DNA of 64,000 bases from Lachnospiraceae bacterium (GTDB taxonomy: Bacteria; Bacillota; Clostridia; Lachnospirales; Lachnospiraceae), in assembly GCA_902363555.1 (NCBI GenBank), contig CABJAM010000001.1:310001-374000 (forward strand). Reading direction: 5' to 3'. Under the pieces are notes generated by a model that saw only the letters and a list, made by a program, of their open reading frames with translations, had not been told where the DNA came from and did no database searches. Below are positions 35,303 through 45,050 of the stretch, piece by piece. Every line of letters begins with the position of its first letter. Within the stretch, counting starts at the first letter, position 1. A program made the translations under genes and the position numbers.

Positions 35303-37081
35303 ATGAAAAAGAAAACAAGAGTGATCACCCTCATACTTGCATGTTCCATGATCATTGAGGCCCTGGCAGGCTGCGGTGGCGGAGGTTCGGGAAGCGCGGG
35401 CTCAGCCCAGACGTTTTCCTGGTGGATCTATTCCGGCGCGGATTCGTCATATTACAGCGAGTATCAGGACAATCCCGCGGTCAAGTACACACTTTCTAAA
35501 ACCTGGGGGCCGGAGGATAAGAAGGTGGCTTTGGAGTTTTGGCAGCCGACGGCCGGTCAGGAGACAAATAATTATTCCACAATGATCGCATCCGGTGATC
35601 TGCCGGATATTTTGGATGCCGTTATCTGTGACCCGCCCCCAATCATGTATGAAAAGGGCTATGCACTGGATATTACTGAGTATGTGGAGAAATATATGCC
35701 AAACTATGTGGCTCTGGTCCACTCCGATGAAACGATTTTAAAAAACGCGGTGGTCATGGTGGATGGTGAAGAGCGTTATTATTCCCTTCGCGGCATAGCC
35801 GATCAGGCGGAGCCTGTGTTCCAGGGCTTTATGTACCGGCGCGACTGGATCGTCAAATATGGAAAGCATCCGGAAACCGGCGCAGCATTTACCGGCGGTT
35901 ATACCGACCCGGAGGATCCGGACAGTTGGGAGGACGATGTTGTATTCCCAAGCGGCGGAAATGATCCGCTTTATGTAAGTGATTGGGAATGGATGTTTGA
36001 AATATTTGAAGCTGCTATGGCTGATCTGGGGATTACGGATTCTTATTGCGTGAGCATGTACTATCCGGGCTTTACCTGGTCCGGCGGTCTGCTGTCCTGT
36101 TTTGGCGGCGGCACCTGTGTATGGTATCAGGATAAGGATGGTAAAGTTCATTTTGGCGGAGACGAGGAAGCATTCCGTACCTACCTGGAATGTCTCAACA
36201 ACTGGTACGAAAAAGGCTGGCTGGATTCCGCGTTTAATGAGCGAACTTCGGATGCATTTTATGCCATTGATGACACATCGGTACGCCAGGGTAAGGTCGG
36301 CATGTGGGATGGCCAGCAATCCCAGCTTGGCGGACGTATGGATATGAATGACGGCGGCTTGACAGAAGGAATTTATGTGGCCGGGGCATCCTATCCGATC
36401 AACGATATTTATGGAGATGACAGTTGTAAATATGTAGAGCCCGACTGTGTTATGGGAAATAACCTGGTGGGCGGTGGTGTTATCATCACATCGGCTGCAA
36501 AGGATAAGGACCTGGCGGCATTGTGCTCCTACCTGGATTATTTTTACAGTGAGGAAGGCGCAGCTATTCGGACGATGGGTCTGAATGCGGATCAGGTCGC
36601 CGGGTTTTCAGATGATTCCTTCTATGCTGATCATAGTATTGCCGGAGGCGCCTATAAAATCGATGAAAGTGGAAAATATGTCCTGGATAATGTATTAGTC
36701 AATGACGGTGGAGGTCTGAAAGCGGCCTCTGCATTTATAAAGGCCCCCGGACTTCAGCTTGTAGCCAATGTGGATAATGGTTTTTCAGAGAACTATCAGA
36801 AATCTCTGGATCAGTGGACGCTTTATGAGAATAAGGGATTTTTCCAGGGCTCGATCACTACGGAGATGATGAGTGCGGAGGATAGCACGGTATGTGATGG
36901 TTTAAGAACGAAGGTTCTGGAATATATGACAAATAATGCTGCGGACTTCATTACTGGTAAAAAGGATATCAGCAGCGGCAGCACTGACTGGGCGAACTGG
37001 TGCAAGAGCCTTCAAAAATACAATTATCAGAAAGCTACGGACATCTATCAGCTTTACGTTGATCAATATCCGTTCCGTTGA
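35303..37081 (+). CDS. Extracellular sugar-binding lipoprotein, LplA type
   Basis: A 592-residue ABC-importer binding protein. The signal sequence ends in LAGC (Cys24) followed by a Gly/Ser spacer, so it is lipid-anchored outside the membrane. It has the long-form family-1 pattern seen with LplB/LplC-type permeases: QTFSWWIYSGAD near the start, MIASGDLPDILDA, GFMYRRDWIVKYG and a Trp/Tyr-rich cleft region. It is directly followed by the two permease genes. No ATPase is present, which is usual for these importers as they share an MsmX-type ATPase encoded elsewhere. Probable ligand is an oligosaccharide of pectin or hemicellulose. Confidence 0.9.
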   Translation: MKKKTRVITLILACSMIIEALAGCGGGGSGSAGSAQTFSWWIYSGADSSYYSEYQDNPAVKYTLSKTWGPEDKKVALEFWQPTAGQETNNYSTMIASGDLPDILDAVICDPPPIMYEKGYALDITEYVEKYMPNYVALVHSDETILKNAVVMVDGEERYYSLRGIADQAEPVFQGFMYRRDWIVKYGKHPETGAAFTGGYTDPEDPDSWEDDVVFPSGGNDPLYVSDWEWMFEIFEAAMADLGITDSYCVSMYYPGFTWSGGLLSCFGGGTCVWYQDKDGKVHFGGDEEAFRTYLECLNNWYEKGWLDSAFNERTSDAFYAIDDTSVRQGKVGMWDGQQSQLGGRMDMNDGGLTEGIYVAGASYPINDIYGDDSCKYVEPDCVMGNNLVGGGVIITSAAKDKDLAALCSYLDYFYSEEGAAIRTMGLNADQVAGFSDDSFYADHSIAGGAYKIDESGKYVLDNVLVNDGGGLKAASAFIKAPGLQLVANVDNGFSENYQKSLDQWTLYENKGFFQGSITTEMMSAEDSTVCDGLRTKVLEYMTNNAADFITGKKDISSGSTDWANWCKSLQKYNYQKATDIYQLYVDQYPFR

Positions 37082-37101
37082 TCCATACCGGGAAACAGAA
37101 G

Positions 37102-37130
37102 GTAACAGTTCTGCACCGCTGAACTGTTAC
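37102..37130. repeat. Family-A dyad, copy A5
   Basis: GTAACAGTTC, a 9-nt loop, GAACTGTTAC: perfect 10 bp arms, 20 bp after the binding-protein stop and 16 bp before the permease start. It may set different mRNA levels for the two parts. Confidence 0.88.
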
Positions 37131-37146
37131 AACAGTAGGAGGAATT

Positions 37147-38100
37147 ATGGCTGCCAAAAATGTAACGAAAAAATATAAAGCTCCAAAGCTGAGCTGGAAA
37201 ATTGATTTTAAAAGAAACTGGGTCATCTATGTGATGTTTGTTCCCATACTTATTTATGAGGTGGTCCTCCATTATATTCCCATGTTTGGTGTTTTGATGG
37301 CATTTGAGGACTATAACGTTATTGACGGATATTTCGGAAGTAAATGGGTCGGGTTCCAGAACTTTATTGAATTGTTTTCAGGAGCCGAATTTCCCATTGC
37401 ATTACGAAACACGATCTGCATTGCTCTGATCAAGGGAACCATTGGTTTTGTCATACCGATCATCTTTGCGTTTTTGCTGAGTATGCTCCACCACAAAAAG
37501 TATAAACGAACGGTGCAGACGTTTTCCTACCTGCCCAACTTTGTTGCGGCGGTGGTCGTGGCATCCCTGATCACACAGTTTCTTGCAAAGGACGGACCGT
37601 TGACCATGCTGCTGTCGCATCTGGGCTTTGCAAACCAAAACTGGCTGGCCAATGACAATATCCCGGTATTTTGGATCATCTATCTGTTTATGGGTGTATG
37701 GCAGTCCGTTGGCTGGGGGTCCATCATGTATGTGGCGGCCATTGCCACAGTCAGCGAGGATATCCACGAGGCCGCGGCCATCGACGGGGCCAGCCGTCTA
37801 CAGAGAATGACGAAGATCACTCTGCCATGTATTATGCCAACCATTGTTATGATGCTTGTTTTAAATATTGGCCTGAGCTTTTCAACCGGGTTTGACAGTA
37901 TCCTTCTTTTATATATGCCATCCACCTACAACGTGGCGGATACTGTTTATACCTATACATACCGTATGGCCTTTGGCGGCGGCGCCACGAATTATTCTTT
38001 ATCCGCGGCATCCGGACTATTCCAGTCGGTCGTAGGTACGATCCTGCTCATCGGCTCCAATTATCTGAGCAAAAAAGCAACCGATTCATCACTATTTTAG
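37147..38100 (+). CDS. Sugar ABC importer permease, LplB type
   Basis: A 317-residue inner subunit of a carbohydrate importer with six helices. The EAA loop that contacts the ATPase is clear (EAAAIDGASRLQRMTKITLP), and the N-terminus is long and basic as in LplB. ATG 37147 follows AGGAGG. It is 12 bp from the second permease and pairs with it in the membrane. Confidence 0.92.
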   Translation: MAAKNVTKKYKAPKLSWKIDFKRNWVIYVMFVPILIYEVVLHYIPMFGVLMAFEDYNVIDGYFGSKWVGFQNFIELFSGAEFPIALRNTICIALIKGTIGFVIPIIFAFLLSMLHHKKYKRTVQTFSYLPNFVAAVVVASLITQFLAKDGPLTMLLSHLGFANQNWLANDNIPVFWIIYLFMGVWQSVGWGSIMYVAAIATVSEDIHEAAAIDGASRLQRMTKITLPCIMPTIVMMLVLNIGLSFSTGFDSILLLYMPSTYNVADTVYTYTYRMAFGGGATNYSLSAASGLFQSVVGTILLIGSNYLSKKATDSSLF

Positions 38101-38112
38101 GGAGGATATGTC

Positions 38113-39015
38113 ATGGCAAAACAAAGAAAACACAAGGATTCAGGGATGGTCGAGCATCCGTCCGCCGCGGATCATATCGTTGACGTCATCGTCTATGTTT
38201 TATGCGGGCTGGTAGCACTGTGCTCCGTCATACCTATGTGGCATGTATTGATGTCCTCTTTATCGGACGGTAAAGCCCTTCTGGCCCATGAAGGGCTGGT
38301 ACTCCTGCCGGTGGGCGGATTTACCCTGGATGGTTTTAAGCTGATTTTTCAAAATGCAAGTGTCCTTCAGGGATACCTGAATACGATCATTTACACTGTT
38401 GCATCCACTGGCATCGGCTTTCTGCTGGCGTCGGTTACGGGCTACGCCTTAAGCCGTGATACGCGGATCAAACCCATTATGATGGGGCTTATCATGTTTA
38501 CGATGCTGTTTGGCGGTGGTATGGTTCCCACATACATGGTCATCCGCGCGCTGGGCTGGGTCGGAACACGGTGGGCGCTGATCATTCCGGGCTGCACCAA
38601 TGCCATGTTTATCGTGATGATGATGAACGCATTTAAGGGTGTTCCCCACGAGATGTATGAGGCTGCCAGGATTGACGGGGCAGGGCATATGACGACAATG
38701 TTTCGGATCATGCTCCCCCAGGCCATGAATCTGGGTTCCGTAATTATATTAAATTCCGTTGTAGGACAGTGGAATTCCTGGCTGCAGGCATCCATCTATG
38801 TTCCCAATAAAAAGAGCCTTTGGCCGCTGCAGCTTTGGATACGGCAGATTACTGCGGATAACGCCAATTTCCTGAATTCATCCAATCCGGATTACAGCCG
38901 GTATCTGATCCAGTTTGCCGTGATCGTGGCGGCGACGCTGCCAATCATCGTGCTGTTCCCGTTTTTCCAGGATAAGCTGGAAAAAGGCGTGATCTCGGGC
39001 GGTATTAAAGGATAA
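38113..39015 (+). CDS. Sugar ABC importer permease, LplC/YtcP type
   Basis: A 300-residue, six-helix permease with the EAA loop EAARIDGAGHMTTMFRIMLP and the family's C-terminal KLEKGVISGGIKG ending. It forms the heterodimeric channel with the preceding LplB-type protein. Ribosome site GGGAGG. The next gene, an SDR protein, starts 13 bp after its stop. Confidence 0.92.
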   Translation: MAKQRKHKDSGMVEHPSAADHIVDVIVYVLCGLVALCSVIPMWHVLMSSLSDGKALLAHEGLVLLPVGGFTLDGFKLIFQNASVLQGYLNTIIYTVASTGIGFLLASVTGYALSRDTRIKPIMMGLIMFTMLFGGGMVPTYMVIRALGWVGTRWALIIPGCTNAMFIVMMMNAFKGVPHEMYEAARIDGAGHMTTMFRIMLPQAMNLGSVIILNSVVGQWNSWLQASIYVPNKKSLWPLQLWIRQITADNANFLNSSNPDYSRYLIQFAVIVAATLPIIVLFPFFQDKLEKGVISGGIKG

Positions 39016-39028
39016 TGGGAGGATAAAA

Positions 39029-40015
39029 ATGTCAAAAAGTTTAGAGGGCAGGGTTGCCATTGTCACCGGCTCCGGACAGGGTGTGGGCAGAGGAATTGCC
39101 CGGGTCCTGGCCAGAGAGGGCGCGAAGGTCATCACGAATAATCGAAAACCTGGGAGTGTGAGCGCCGGGCAGTACCGACGGGAGGACATGTCTGAGGAGG
39201 AGTATGTGAAGGCGATTGCCCTTAAAGGTGATGCGGAGGCTACCGCCCGGCTGATCCAGAGTGAGGGCGGGGAGGCCGTTCCTTTTTATGGCGATGTGTC
39301 CGATTATAAGACAGCCGAAAAAATGATCAATTTTGCGGTGGAGCACTACGGCCGGCTGGATATTCTTGTAAATAACGCGGCAGGACTGGGTCAGGGAACC
39401 ATAGAGACGACCGGGGAGAAGGACTGGGATTACATGACCCTTGCGAAGATGAAGGGCGCCTTTAATACGATGCACTTTGCGGTGCCGATTATGAAAGCCC
39501 AGGGCTTTGGCCGGATTTTAAACTGCGCCTCCGGGGCATGGACAGGTACGGCCAATCTGTGTGCGTATTCGGCGGGAAATGCCGGGGTTGTGGGCTTATC
39601 CAAGGCCGTTGCCAGGGAATTGGCCAGAGAGCCGGTCACAGTGAATGTCTATTGCCCGGAAGCGGCCTCCCCCGGACATGTGGTGGAATTTGGAAAGACG
39701 ATACGTTCCATGGAGGAACGGCTTGGGAAAGAAGCGGTCTTTGACCCGGGGAAGATCAAACAGGTGGAAGAAGACCATGGGCCTGCGGAGAATGCCGCGC
39801 CTTTTCTGGCCTATTTGTGCACAGAGGAAGCAGAATATATCAGCGGCTCCGTATTTACAGTCAAAGGCTCGGGAAAAATTGAAATCTATTCGGAGCCTGT
39901 GATCACCAACCGCATATGGAAAAAGGGTGAGCGCTGGACCGTGGAGGAATTAAAATCAGCAGTGCCGGACGAGCTGCTATTTTGGTATACCTCGCCGGCC
40001 AGAGGGAACTTATGA
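39029..40015 (+). CDS. SDR-family protein lacking the catalytic lysine
   Basis: A 328-residue short-chain dehydrogenase/reductase fold. The nucleotide motif TGSGQGVG (13-20) and NNAAG (115-119) are intact, as are Ser168 and Tyr180. The YxxxK motif reads YSAGN, so the conserved Lys is Asn184. Redox activity in the usual form is therefore doubtful. An insertion after the first strand (about 41-65, SVSAGQYRREDMSEEEY) and the C-terminal extension resemble the longer SDR proteins of sugar and lipid loci. It may act on a released sugar or be a binding protein. It overlaps the next gene (ATGA). Confidence 0.75.
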   Translation: MSKSLEGRVAIVTGSGQGVGRGIARVLAREGAKVITNNRKPGSVSAGQYRREDMSEEEYVKAIALKGDAEATARLIQSEGGEAVPFYGDVSDYKTAEKMINFAVEHYGRLDILVNNAAGLGQGTIETTGEKDWDYMTLAKMKGAFNTMHFAVPIMKAQGFGRILNCASGAWTGTANLCAYSAGNAGVVGLSKAVARELAREPVTVNVYCPEAASPGHVVEFGKTIRSMEERLGKEAVFDPGKIKQVEEDHGPAENAAPFLAYLCTEEAEYISGSVFTVKGSGKIEIYSEPVITNRIWKKGERWTVEELKSAVPDELLFWYTSPARGNL

Positions 40016-40575
40016 CAGACATAGAAATGAAGAAGGAACCGAAAGGATCATTATCAATCATATGCGGGATGATCACGGTGGGCTGTGGTGCGGCCGCCTG
40101 TTTTACGGCGGAGTTTCCGACGGCGGGCTTTTTCTGCCTGGTGATTACGATCCTGCTAAACCTCCTGCTCCATATCCATTCCTATATCAGCAATAAGAGG
40201 ATTGGAAAAGTCCAGTCCGGCGTTCTGATCATTTCGGTCGTCGAGGTCTGTTTCACGGCTTTGCTGCTCTGGGTGCTCCTGCTGCTCCCTGGCCAGGGGA
40301 TTGGTGAACGCTGGATGCCGCTGATGGTCGCTTTTTCCAGCTACCTTGTCATCAACGGCGCCTGTCTTTTGGCGCTGCCGTCCGGCTTTGCCAGAATCTG
40401 CGGTGTATCTGCCATACTGACAGGGATACTTATATTTATAACTGCTGACAGCTATGGGTTCTGGCCGGCGATATGCTTAGGACTGAGCCTTGTGGTCAAC
40501 GGTGGTGAACGGATTGCGATGTCTTTAATGGTCCGGGCGGCAAAGAAGAAAAGGGCAACTGTTCGGGTCATCTGA
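40012..40575 (+). CDS. Small integral membrane protein, DUF308/HdeD-like
   Basis: A 187-residue hydrophobic protein with about six short helices and a basic C-terminus. The helix pattern resembles DUF308/HdeD-type proteins but no signature was confirmed. ATG 40012 overlaps the SDR stop by four bases, implying coupling. The last codons and stop (VRVI) are encoded by a degenerate family-A dyad. Unknown role in the glycan operon. Confidence 0.55.
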   Translation: MTDIEMKKEPKGSLSIICGMITVGCGAAACFTAEFPTAGFFCLVITILLNLLLHIHSYISNKRIGKVQSGVLIISVVEVCFTALLLWVLLLLPGQGIGERWMPLMVAFSSYLVINGACLLALPSGFARICGVSAILTGILIFITADSYGFWPAICLGLSLVVNGGERIAMSLMVRAAKKKRATVRVI

Positions 40576-40583
40576 AACGTTAT
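40555..40583. repeat. Family-A dyad, degenerate copy A7
   Basis: GCAACTGTTC, GGGTCATCT, GAAACGTTAT. The loop matches A2 and A3 although the arms have decayed. It encodes VRVI and the TGA of the membrane protein. Confidence 0.6.
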
Positions 40584-40603
40584 GAAAAAGGAGATATCGG
40601 CCA

Positions 40604-42127
40604 ATGAATATGAAACAATATGAAATTTTTGAATTACAGTATAAAGGTGAGGAACCGCAGGGTTCCCATGTGGCGGTGGATTTAAGCGCCACATTTACTA
40701 TTGATGGGGAAATGAAAACCGTCCGGGGCTTTTACGCGGGCAATGGCAGCTATGTGATCCGCTTTCTGCCGGAAAAGACGGGGAGCTATGTCTATCACGT
40801 ATCCGGCTGCATAACCGATGACGGAGAGGTTGTCTGTACGGCGGCAGACCCGGGGCGGCACGGCCTTGTCAGAGCTGTGGGAACCCATTTTCAGTATACG
40901 GACGGCACCTGGTTCTATCCGTTTGGAACGACCGTCTATGCGCTTGTCCATCAGGATAAGGCACTGATCGACCAGACGATGGACACCCTCAGCGCGTCGC
41001 CATTTAACAAGGTCCGCATGTGCGTGTTTCCAAAATCTTATGACTATAATCATAACGACCCGGAATTTTATGCCTTTGAGAAGAACGGCGGGGACTGGAA
41101 CCCGGACCATCCGTGCTTTGCCTTCTGGGATCACCTGGAAGCAAGAATACGGCAGCTTGACCAGATGGGCATCCAGTGCGACCTGATCTTATTCCATCCC
41201 TATGACCGCTGGGGCTTTGCAAAGCTGAGCCGCACCCAGTCGCTGACCTATCTGGATTATCTCACCCGGAGGCTGGGGGCATTTCCAAATGTATGGTGGA
41301 GCCTGGCCAATGAATATGAGCTGCTGAAATGGCCTATGGAGGACTGGAAGGAATTTGCCCATTTTCTACATAATAATGACGGCTGCCATCATCTTCTCAG
41401 CAATCACAATATTTTTATAGATTGGGACTTTGCAAATGAAGATACCACCCACATCTGCGTACAGTCCAGTGAACTGGATAAGATCAGCCAAAAGATTAAC
41501 AAGTTTAAGAAGCCCATGATGGTGGATGAGTGCCGTTATGAAGGAAATATCCCTCTGGATTGGGGCAATATTTCCGGCTTCGAGATGGTGAACCGTTTTT
41601 GGAAGGTTTGCCTTCAGGGCGGCTACTGTACCCACGGCGAAACATTTTTAAATGAGGAAGGGATATTATGGTGGAGCAGGGGCGGTAAGCTTGTTGGAGA
41701 AAGTCCGGCAAGAATCGCTTTCCTGAGAGAAATCCTGGAATCGCTGCCAGGCCCTCTGACCTATGGTGGGATCGACTGGACGGAGGAGATGATCCGGGAG
41801 CTTCGGGAAAATCCGCCGGAGAGAATGAAGGACAGCGTATTTTATGAAATGCTCAAAAGTATGCCCGACGGCGCAGTTATTGGTGTCATTGATGGCAACC
41901 GTCAGTTTATCGGACGGTACGGTGACGAAGCATTTCTCAAATATTATGTCAGGGATTGTACATCCATGGGCACGCTGGAGCTTCCTTCGGATGGGAGCTA
42001 TTCCATCGAGGTCATCGATGTGTTGGAGATGACACGGACGCCTGCTGCCGCCGGTGTCAGCGGAACCGTGGAAGTGAAGCTTCCGGGGAAGGAAGGTATG
42101 GCCATATTGGCAATCAAAGAAAAATAA
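40604..42127 (+). CDS. DUF5060/DUF5605-type glycoside hydrolase
   Basis: A 507-residue intracellular glycosidase. An N-terminal beta-sandwich (about 1-90, DUF5060 type) is followed by a TIM barrel of the DUF4038-like/GH140-related group (YTDGTWFYPFGTTVYALVHQ) and a C-terminal beta domain (DUF5605 type). Candidate acid/base is Glu237 in WWSLANEYEL and candidate nucleophile Glu309 in MMVDECRYEG. Probably removes a side-chain sugar from pectin fragments, in keeping with the GH78 gene that follows. ATG 40604 has AAGGAG 11 bases upstream; ATG 40610 is possible. Confidence 0.75.
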   Translation: MNMKQYEIFELQYKGEEPQGSHVAVDLSATFTIDGEMKTVRGFYAGNGSYVIRFLPEKTGSYVYHVSGCITDDGEVVCTAADPGRHGLVRAVGTHFQYTDGTWFYPFGTTVYALVHQDKALIDQTMDTLSASPFNKVRMCVFPKSYDYNHNDPEFYAFEKNGGDWNPDHPCFAFWDHLEARIRQLDQMGIQCDLILFHPYDRWGFAKLSRTQSLTYLDYLTRRLGAFPNVWWSLANEYELLKWPMEDWKEFAHFLHNNDGCHHLLSNHNIFIDWDFANEDTTHICVQSSELDKISQKINKFKKPMMVDECRYEGNIPLDWGNISGFEMVNRFWKVCLQGGYCTHGETFLNEEGILWWSRGGKLVGESPARIAFLREILESLPGPLTYGGIDWTEEMIRELRENPPERMKDSVFYEMLKSMPDGAVIGVIDGNRQFIGRYGDEAFLKYYVRDCTSMGTLELPSDGSYSIEVIDVLEMTRTPAAAGVSGTVEVKLPGKEGMAILAIKEK

Positions 42128-42129
42128 GG

Positions 42130-42160
42130 GAAACAGTTCGGCCCCCCTCTGAGCTGTTTC
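42130..42160. repeat. Family-A dyad, copy A6
   Basis: GAAACAGTTC, an 11-nt C-rich loop, GAGCTGTTTC. It lies between the DUF5605-type gene and the rhamnosidase gene. Confidence 0.8.
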
Positions 42161-42177
42161 GATAAAGGGTGGATAAT

Positions 42178-44973
42178 ATGAGAATATATGATACAATGGT
42201 CAATCACATGGAAAATCCTCTGGGATTTTATATGACCAAAACCGTTTTTTCGTGGAAGGTGGATGGCGCGCAGGGAAAGAAGCAAAAGGCTGCGCGCATC
42301 TGTATTGCAGAAGATATGGGTATGACAAAGCTGTTTGTGGATACCGGATTTCTGGCGGATGCAGACAGCCTGGGCCATGAAGTGGCGCTGGATTTAAAGC
42401 CGTGCGCAAGATATTACTGGACCGTGACAGTTCAGACGGATGCTGAGCCGGAGATGGCCGTTAGCGAAGTCCAGTGGTTTGAAACCGCAAAGCTCAGTGA
42501 GGAATGGCGCGGAAAATGGATCACCTGTGATAATACTCAAAAGCGTCATCCATATTTTGAGAAAACGATCCACCCCAGGTCTGCGATAAAGCAGGCGCGT
42601 CTTTATGTTTGTGGACTGGGGCTTTACGAAGCATTTTACACCACGGACAAAACAGGGGCTATGGAAAAGATTGGCAATGAGTTTTTAACGCCTTACAGCA
42701 ACGACTATAACTCCTGGGTCCAGTACCAGACCTATGATGTGACGGAGCAGGCAAGACATGCGGGAACACTTTCAATACTCCTTGGCAACGGCTGGTATAA
42801 ATCCCGGTTTGGCTTTGCCGCCCGCGAGGATATCGGTTATTATGGAAATGAGTGGAAGCTGATCGCAGAGGTAAGGCTTTGGTATGAGGATGGAACCTGT
42901 GAGGTTATCGGTACGGATGATACGTGGAAGGTCCGTAGGAGCCATCTGACCTTCTCCAACCTTTATGACGGGGAACAAAGAGACGATACACTGGAACCGC
43001 TGCCTGTGGAAGCGGCTGTATACTGTGAAAAGCCGGCCGGAACGCTGATGGAGCGGCTGAGCCTGCCGGTGACTGTCCATGAGACATTTTGCCCGGTGGA
43101 GCTTTTACATACACCGGCGGGAGAGCTTGTTTTGGATCTGGGGCAGGAATTTGCGGGTATTTTTGACCTGCAGGTGGATGTGCCCAAAGGCACAAAGGTC
43201 CATATCCAGACCGGTGAAATCCTTCAAAATGGCAACTTTTACAATGAAAATCTCCGGTCGGCAAAATCGGAATATATCTATATATCCGATGGCGTCAAAA
43301 AGACGATCCGACCCCATTTTACATACTATGGCTACCGCTATGTGAAAATACAGGGGATCCCGGAGCTTAAGAAGGAAGATTTCACTGGCCTTGCACTGTA
43401 CAGCGATATCACACAAAAAGGAAATATTGTCACAGGAAATGCCCTGGTCAATCAGTTTTTATCCAATGTGCGCTGGGGGCTCAAGAGTAATTTTCTTGAT
43501 GTACCGACAGACTGCCCGCAGCGGGATGAGCGGATGGGCTGGACCGGAGATGCCCAGGTATTTTCCAGTACCGCCATGTATCTGGAGGATACATACGCTT
43601 TTTACCGGAAATATCTTTATGATATGGCCCGGGAGCAGGCGGCTTTCGGCGGAATGGTGCCTGATGTGATTCCTTCCGCAGGTGTGGACAGTACGGCCTG
43701 TGTATGGGGGGATGCGGCCTGTATCATTCCCTGGAACATGTATCAGTTTTACGGGGATAAAAGTATTCTGGAGGATCAGTTTGAGAGCATGAAGTCCTGG
43801 GTGGATTATGTAACGCAGGTGGACGGGGATAACCACGGCTGGCGCTATGTGTTCCATTACGGCGACTGGCTGGCCCTGGACAATCCCAATGGGAATATTG
43901 AGCAGGTGCTTGGCGGAACCGATGAGGAATTTATAGCAAACATTTACTATGCGGCCAGCGCCGGTCTGGTGGCCGATGCTGCGGCCGTGCTTGGAAGACG
44001 GGAGGATGAGGAAAAATACCGTAAGCTTTCCGATGAACAGTTTGACATTGTCCGGCAGGAATATTACAGCTCTACGGGAAGATGCTGCGTCAAAACCCAG
44101 ACAGCGCTGCTCCTCACGCTGAAATATCATTTATCCGATAATGTGGAGCTGACGAAGAAGATGCTCCGAAAGCTTTTTGAAGATAACAATGACAAGCTCA
44201 AGACCGGTTTTGTAGGTACACCGCTGTTATGTAATGTATTATCTGAAAATGGATTTTCCGGGCTGGCGTACAAGCTTCTTCTAAATAAAGAGTACCCGGG
44301 CTGGCTCCATGAGCTGGAGCTTGGCGCAACCACTATCTGGGAGCGGTGGAACAGCGTCCTGGACGATGGGCGTATATCGGGAACCGGAATGAACAGCCTG
44401 AACCACTATTCCTACGGCGCGGTGACGGACTGGATCTTCCGTCATGGGGCAGGCATCTGCTGTGCGGAGGAAGCCCCGGGCTTTAAAGTCATTGAGCTTA
44501 GCCCCGAATTTAACTGGGAGATGGGCAGTCTCAGCGCAGAGTACGATTCATCTTCCGGAAAAATAACAAGCATGTGGAAGCTGGATACACCGGAGACGGT
44601 GACGTGCACGTTTACGATACCCTTTGGCTCCGCTGCCAGGATTACCCTTCCTCTGGCTCCGGAGGATCTGTTTAAGGACAGGAGCAACCCATTGTTTTCA
44701 AATGTAAAGGACGGCGTATGCTGCGTGGGTGCGGGAACGTATACGGTGAGCTATCACCTGACGAAATCGTTGGATAATAAGCTGAGTATCAATTCCACCG
44801 TCAGGGAGCTGCTAAATGACCGGGAGATGCGGGAGAAGCTCTCCGCCGTGCTGCCGCTCTCGGCCATTCCCATGCAGTGTATGGGCTATTCCCTCAAGGA
44901 GATCAAAGAAGATATATTCAGCGGATTTTTGAAGGATGAGATGTATCAGAAGATTTTGGAAATATTGGGGTGA
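42178..44973 (+). CDS. Alpha-L-rhamnosidase, GH78
   Basis: A 931-residue enzyme with the GH78 domain order: N-terminal beta domains (GKWITCDNTQKRHPYFEK and LYVCGLGLYEAF), concanavalin-like bacterial rhamnosidase domain, an (alpha/alpha)6 barrel with the family signature DVPTDCPQRDERMGWTGDAQ, and a C-terminal beta sandwich. It lacks a signal peptide and acts inside the cell on imported rhamnosyl oligosaccharides. About 100 extra residues follow the family end (STVRELLNDREMREKL onward), a helical tail of the DUF4981-like or trigger-type seen in some Clostridia. ATG 42178 with AAAGGGTGG is preferred to GTG 42169. Confidence 0.9.
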   Translation: MRIYDTMVNHMENPLGFYMTKTVFSWKVDGAQGKKQKAARICIAEDMGMTKLFVDTGFLADADSLGHEVALDLKPCARYYWTVTVQTDAEPEMAVSEVQWFETAKLSEEWRGKWITCDNTQKRHPYFEKTIHPRSAIKQARLYVCGLGLYEAFYTTDKTGAMEKIGNEFLTPYSNDYNSWVQYQTYDVTEQARHAGTLSILLGNGWYKSRFGFAAREDIGYYGNEWKLIAEVRLWYEDGTCEVIGTDDTWKVRRSHLTFSNLYDGEQRDDTLEPLPVEAAVYCEKPAGTLMERLSLPVTVHETFCPVELLHTPAGELVLDLGQEFAGIFDLQVDVPKGTKVHIQTGEILQNGNFYNENLRSAKSEYIYISDGVKKTIRPHFTYYGYRYVKIQGIPELKKEDFTGLALYSDITQKGNIVTGNALVNQFLSNVRWGLKSNFLDVPTDCPQRDERMGWTGDAQVFSSTAMYLEDTYAFYRKYLYDMAREQAAFGGMVPDVIPSAGVDSTACVWGDAACIIPWNMYQFYGDKSILEDQFESMKSWVDYVTQVDGDNHGWRYVFHYGDWLALDNPNGNIEQVLGGTDEEFIANIYYAASAGLVADAAAVLGRREDEEKYRKLSDEQFDIVRQEYYSSTGRCCVKTQTALLLTLKYHLSDNVELTKKMLRKLFEDNNDKLKTGFVGTPLLCNVLSENGFSGLAYKLLLNKEYPGWLHELELGATTIWERWNSVLDDGRISGTGMNSLNHYSYGAVTDWIFRHGAGICCAEEAPGFKVIELSPEFNWEMGSLSAEYDSSSGKITSMWKLDTPETVTCTFTIPFGSAARITLPLAPEDLFKDRSNPLFSNVKDGVCCVGAGTYTVSYHLTKSLDNKLSINSTVRELLNDREMREKLSAVLPLSAIPMQCMGYSLKEIKEDIFSGFLKDEMYQKILEILG

Positions 44974-45012
44974 TCCGATGTAAATTGGAGTGAATGTGTT
45001 ATAATGATATGA

Positions 45013-45042
45013 CGCCGCGCAGTTCTGACTGACTGCGCGGCG
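45013..45042. terminator. Stem-loop between rhamnosidase and DUF1016 genes
   Basis: Perfect 11 bp stem CGCCGCGCAGT/ACTGCGCGGCG with an 8-nt loop, between convergent genes. T-tracts are weak on both sides, so termination strength is uncertain. Confidence 0.7.
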
Positions 45043-45050
45043 CTATTTCA

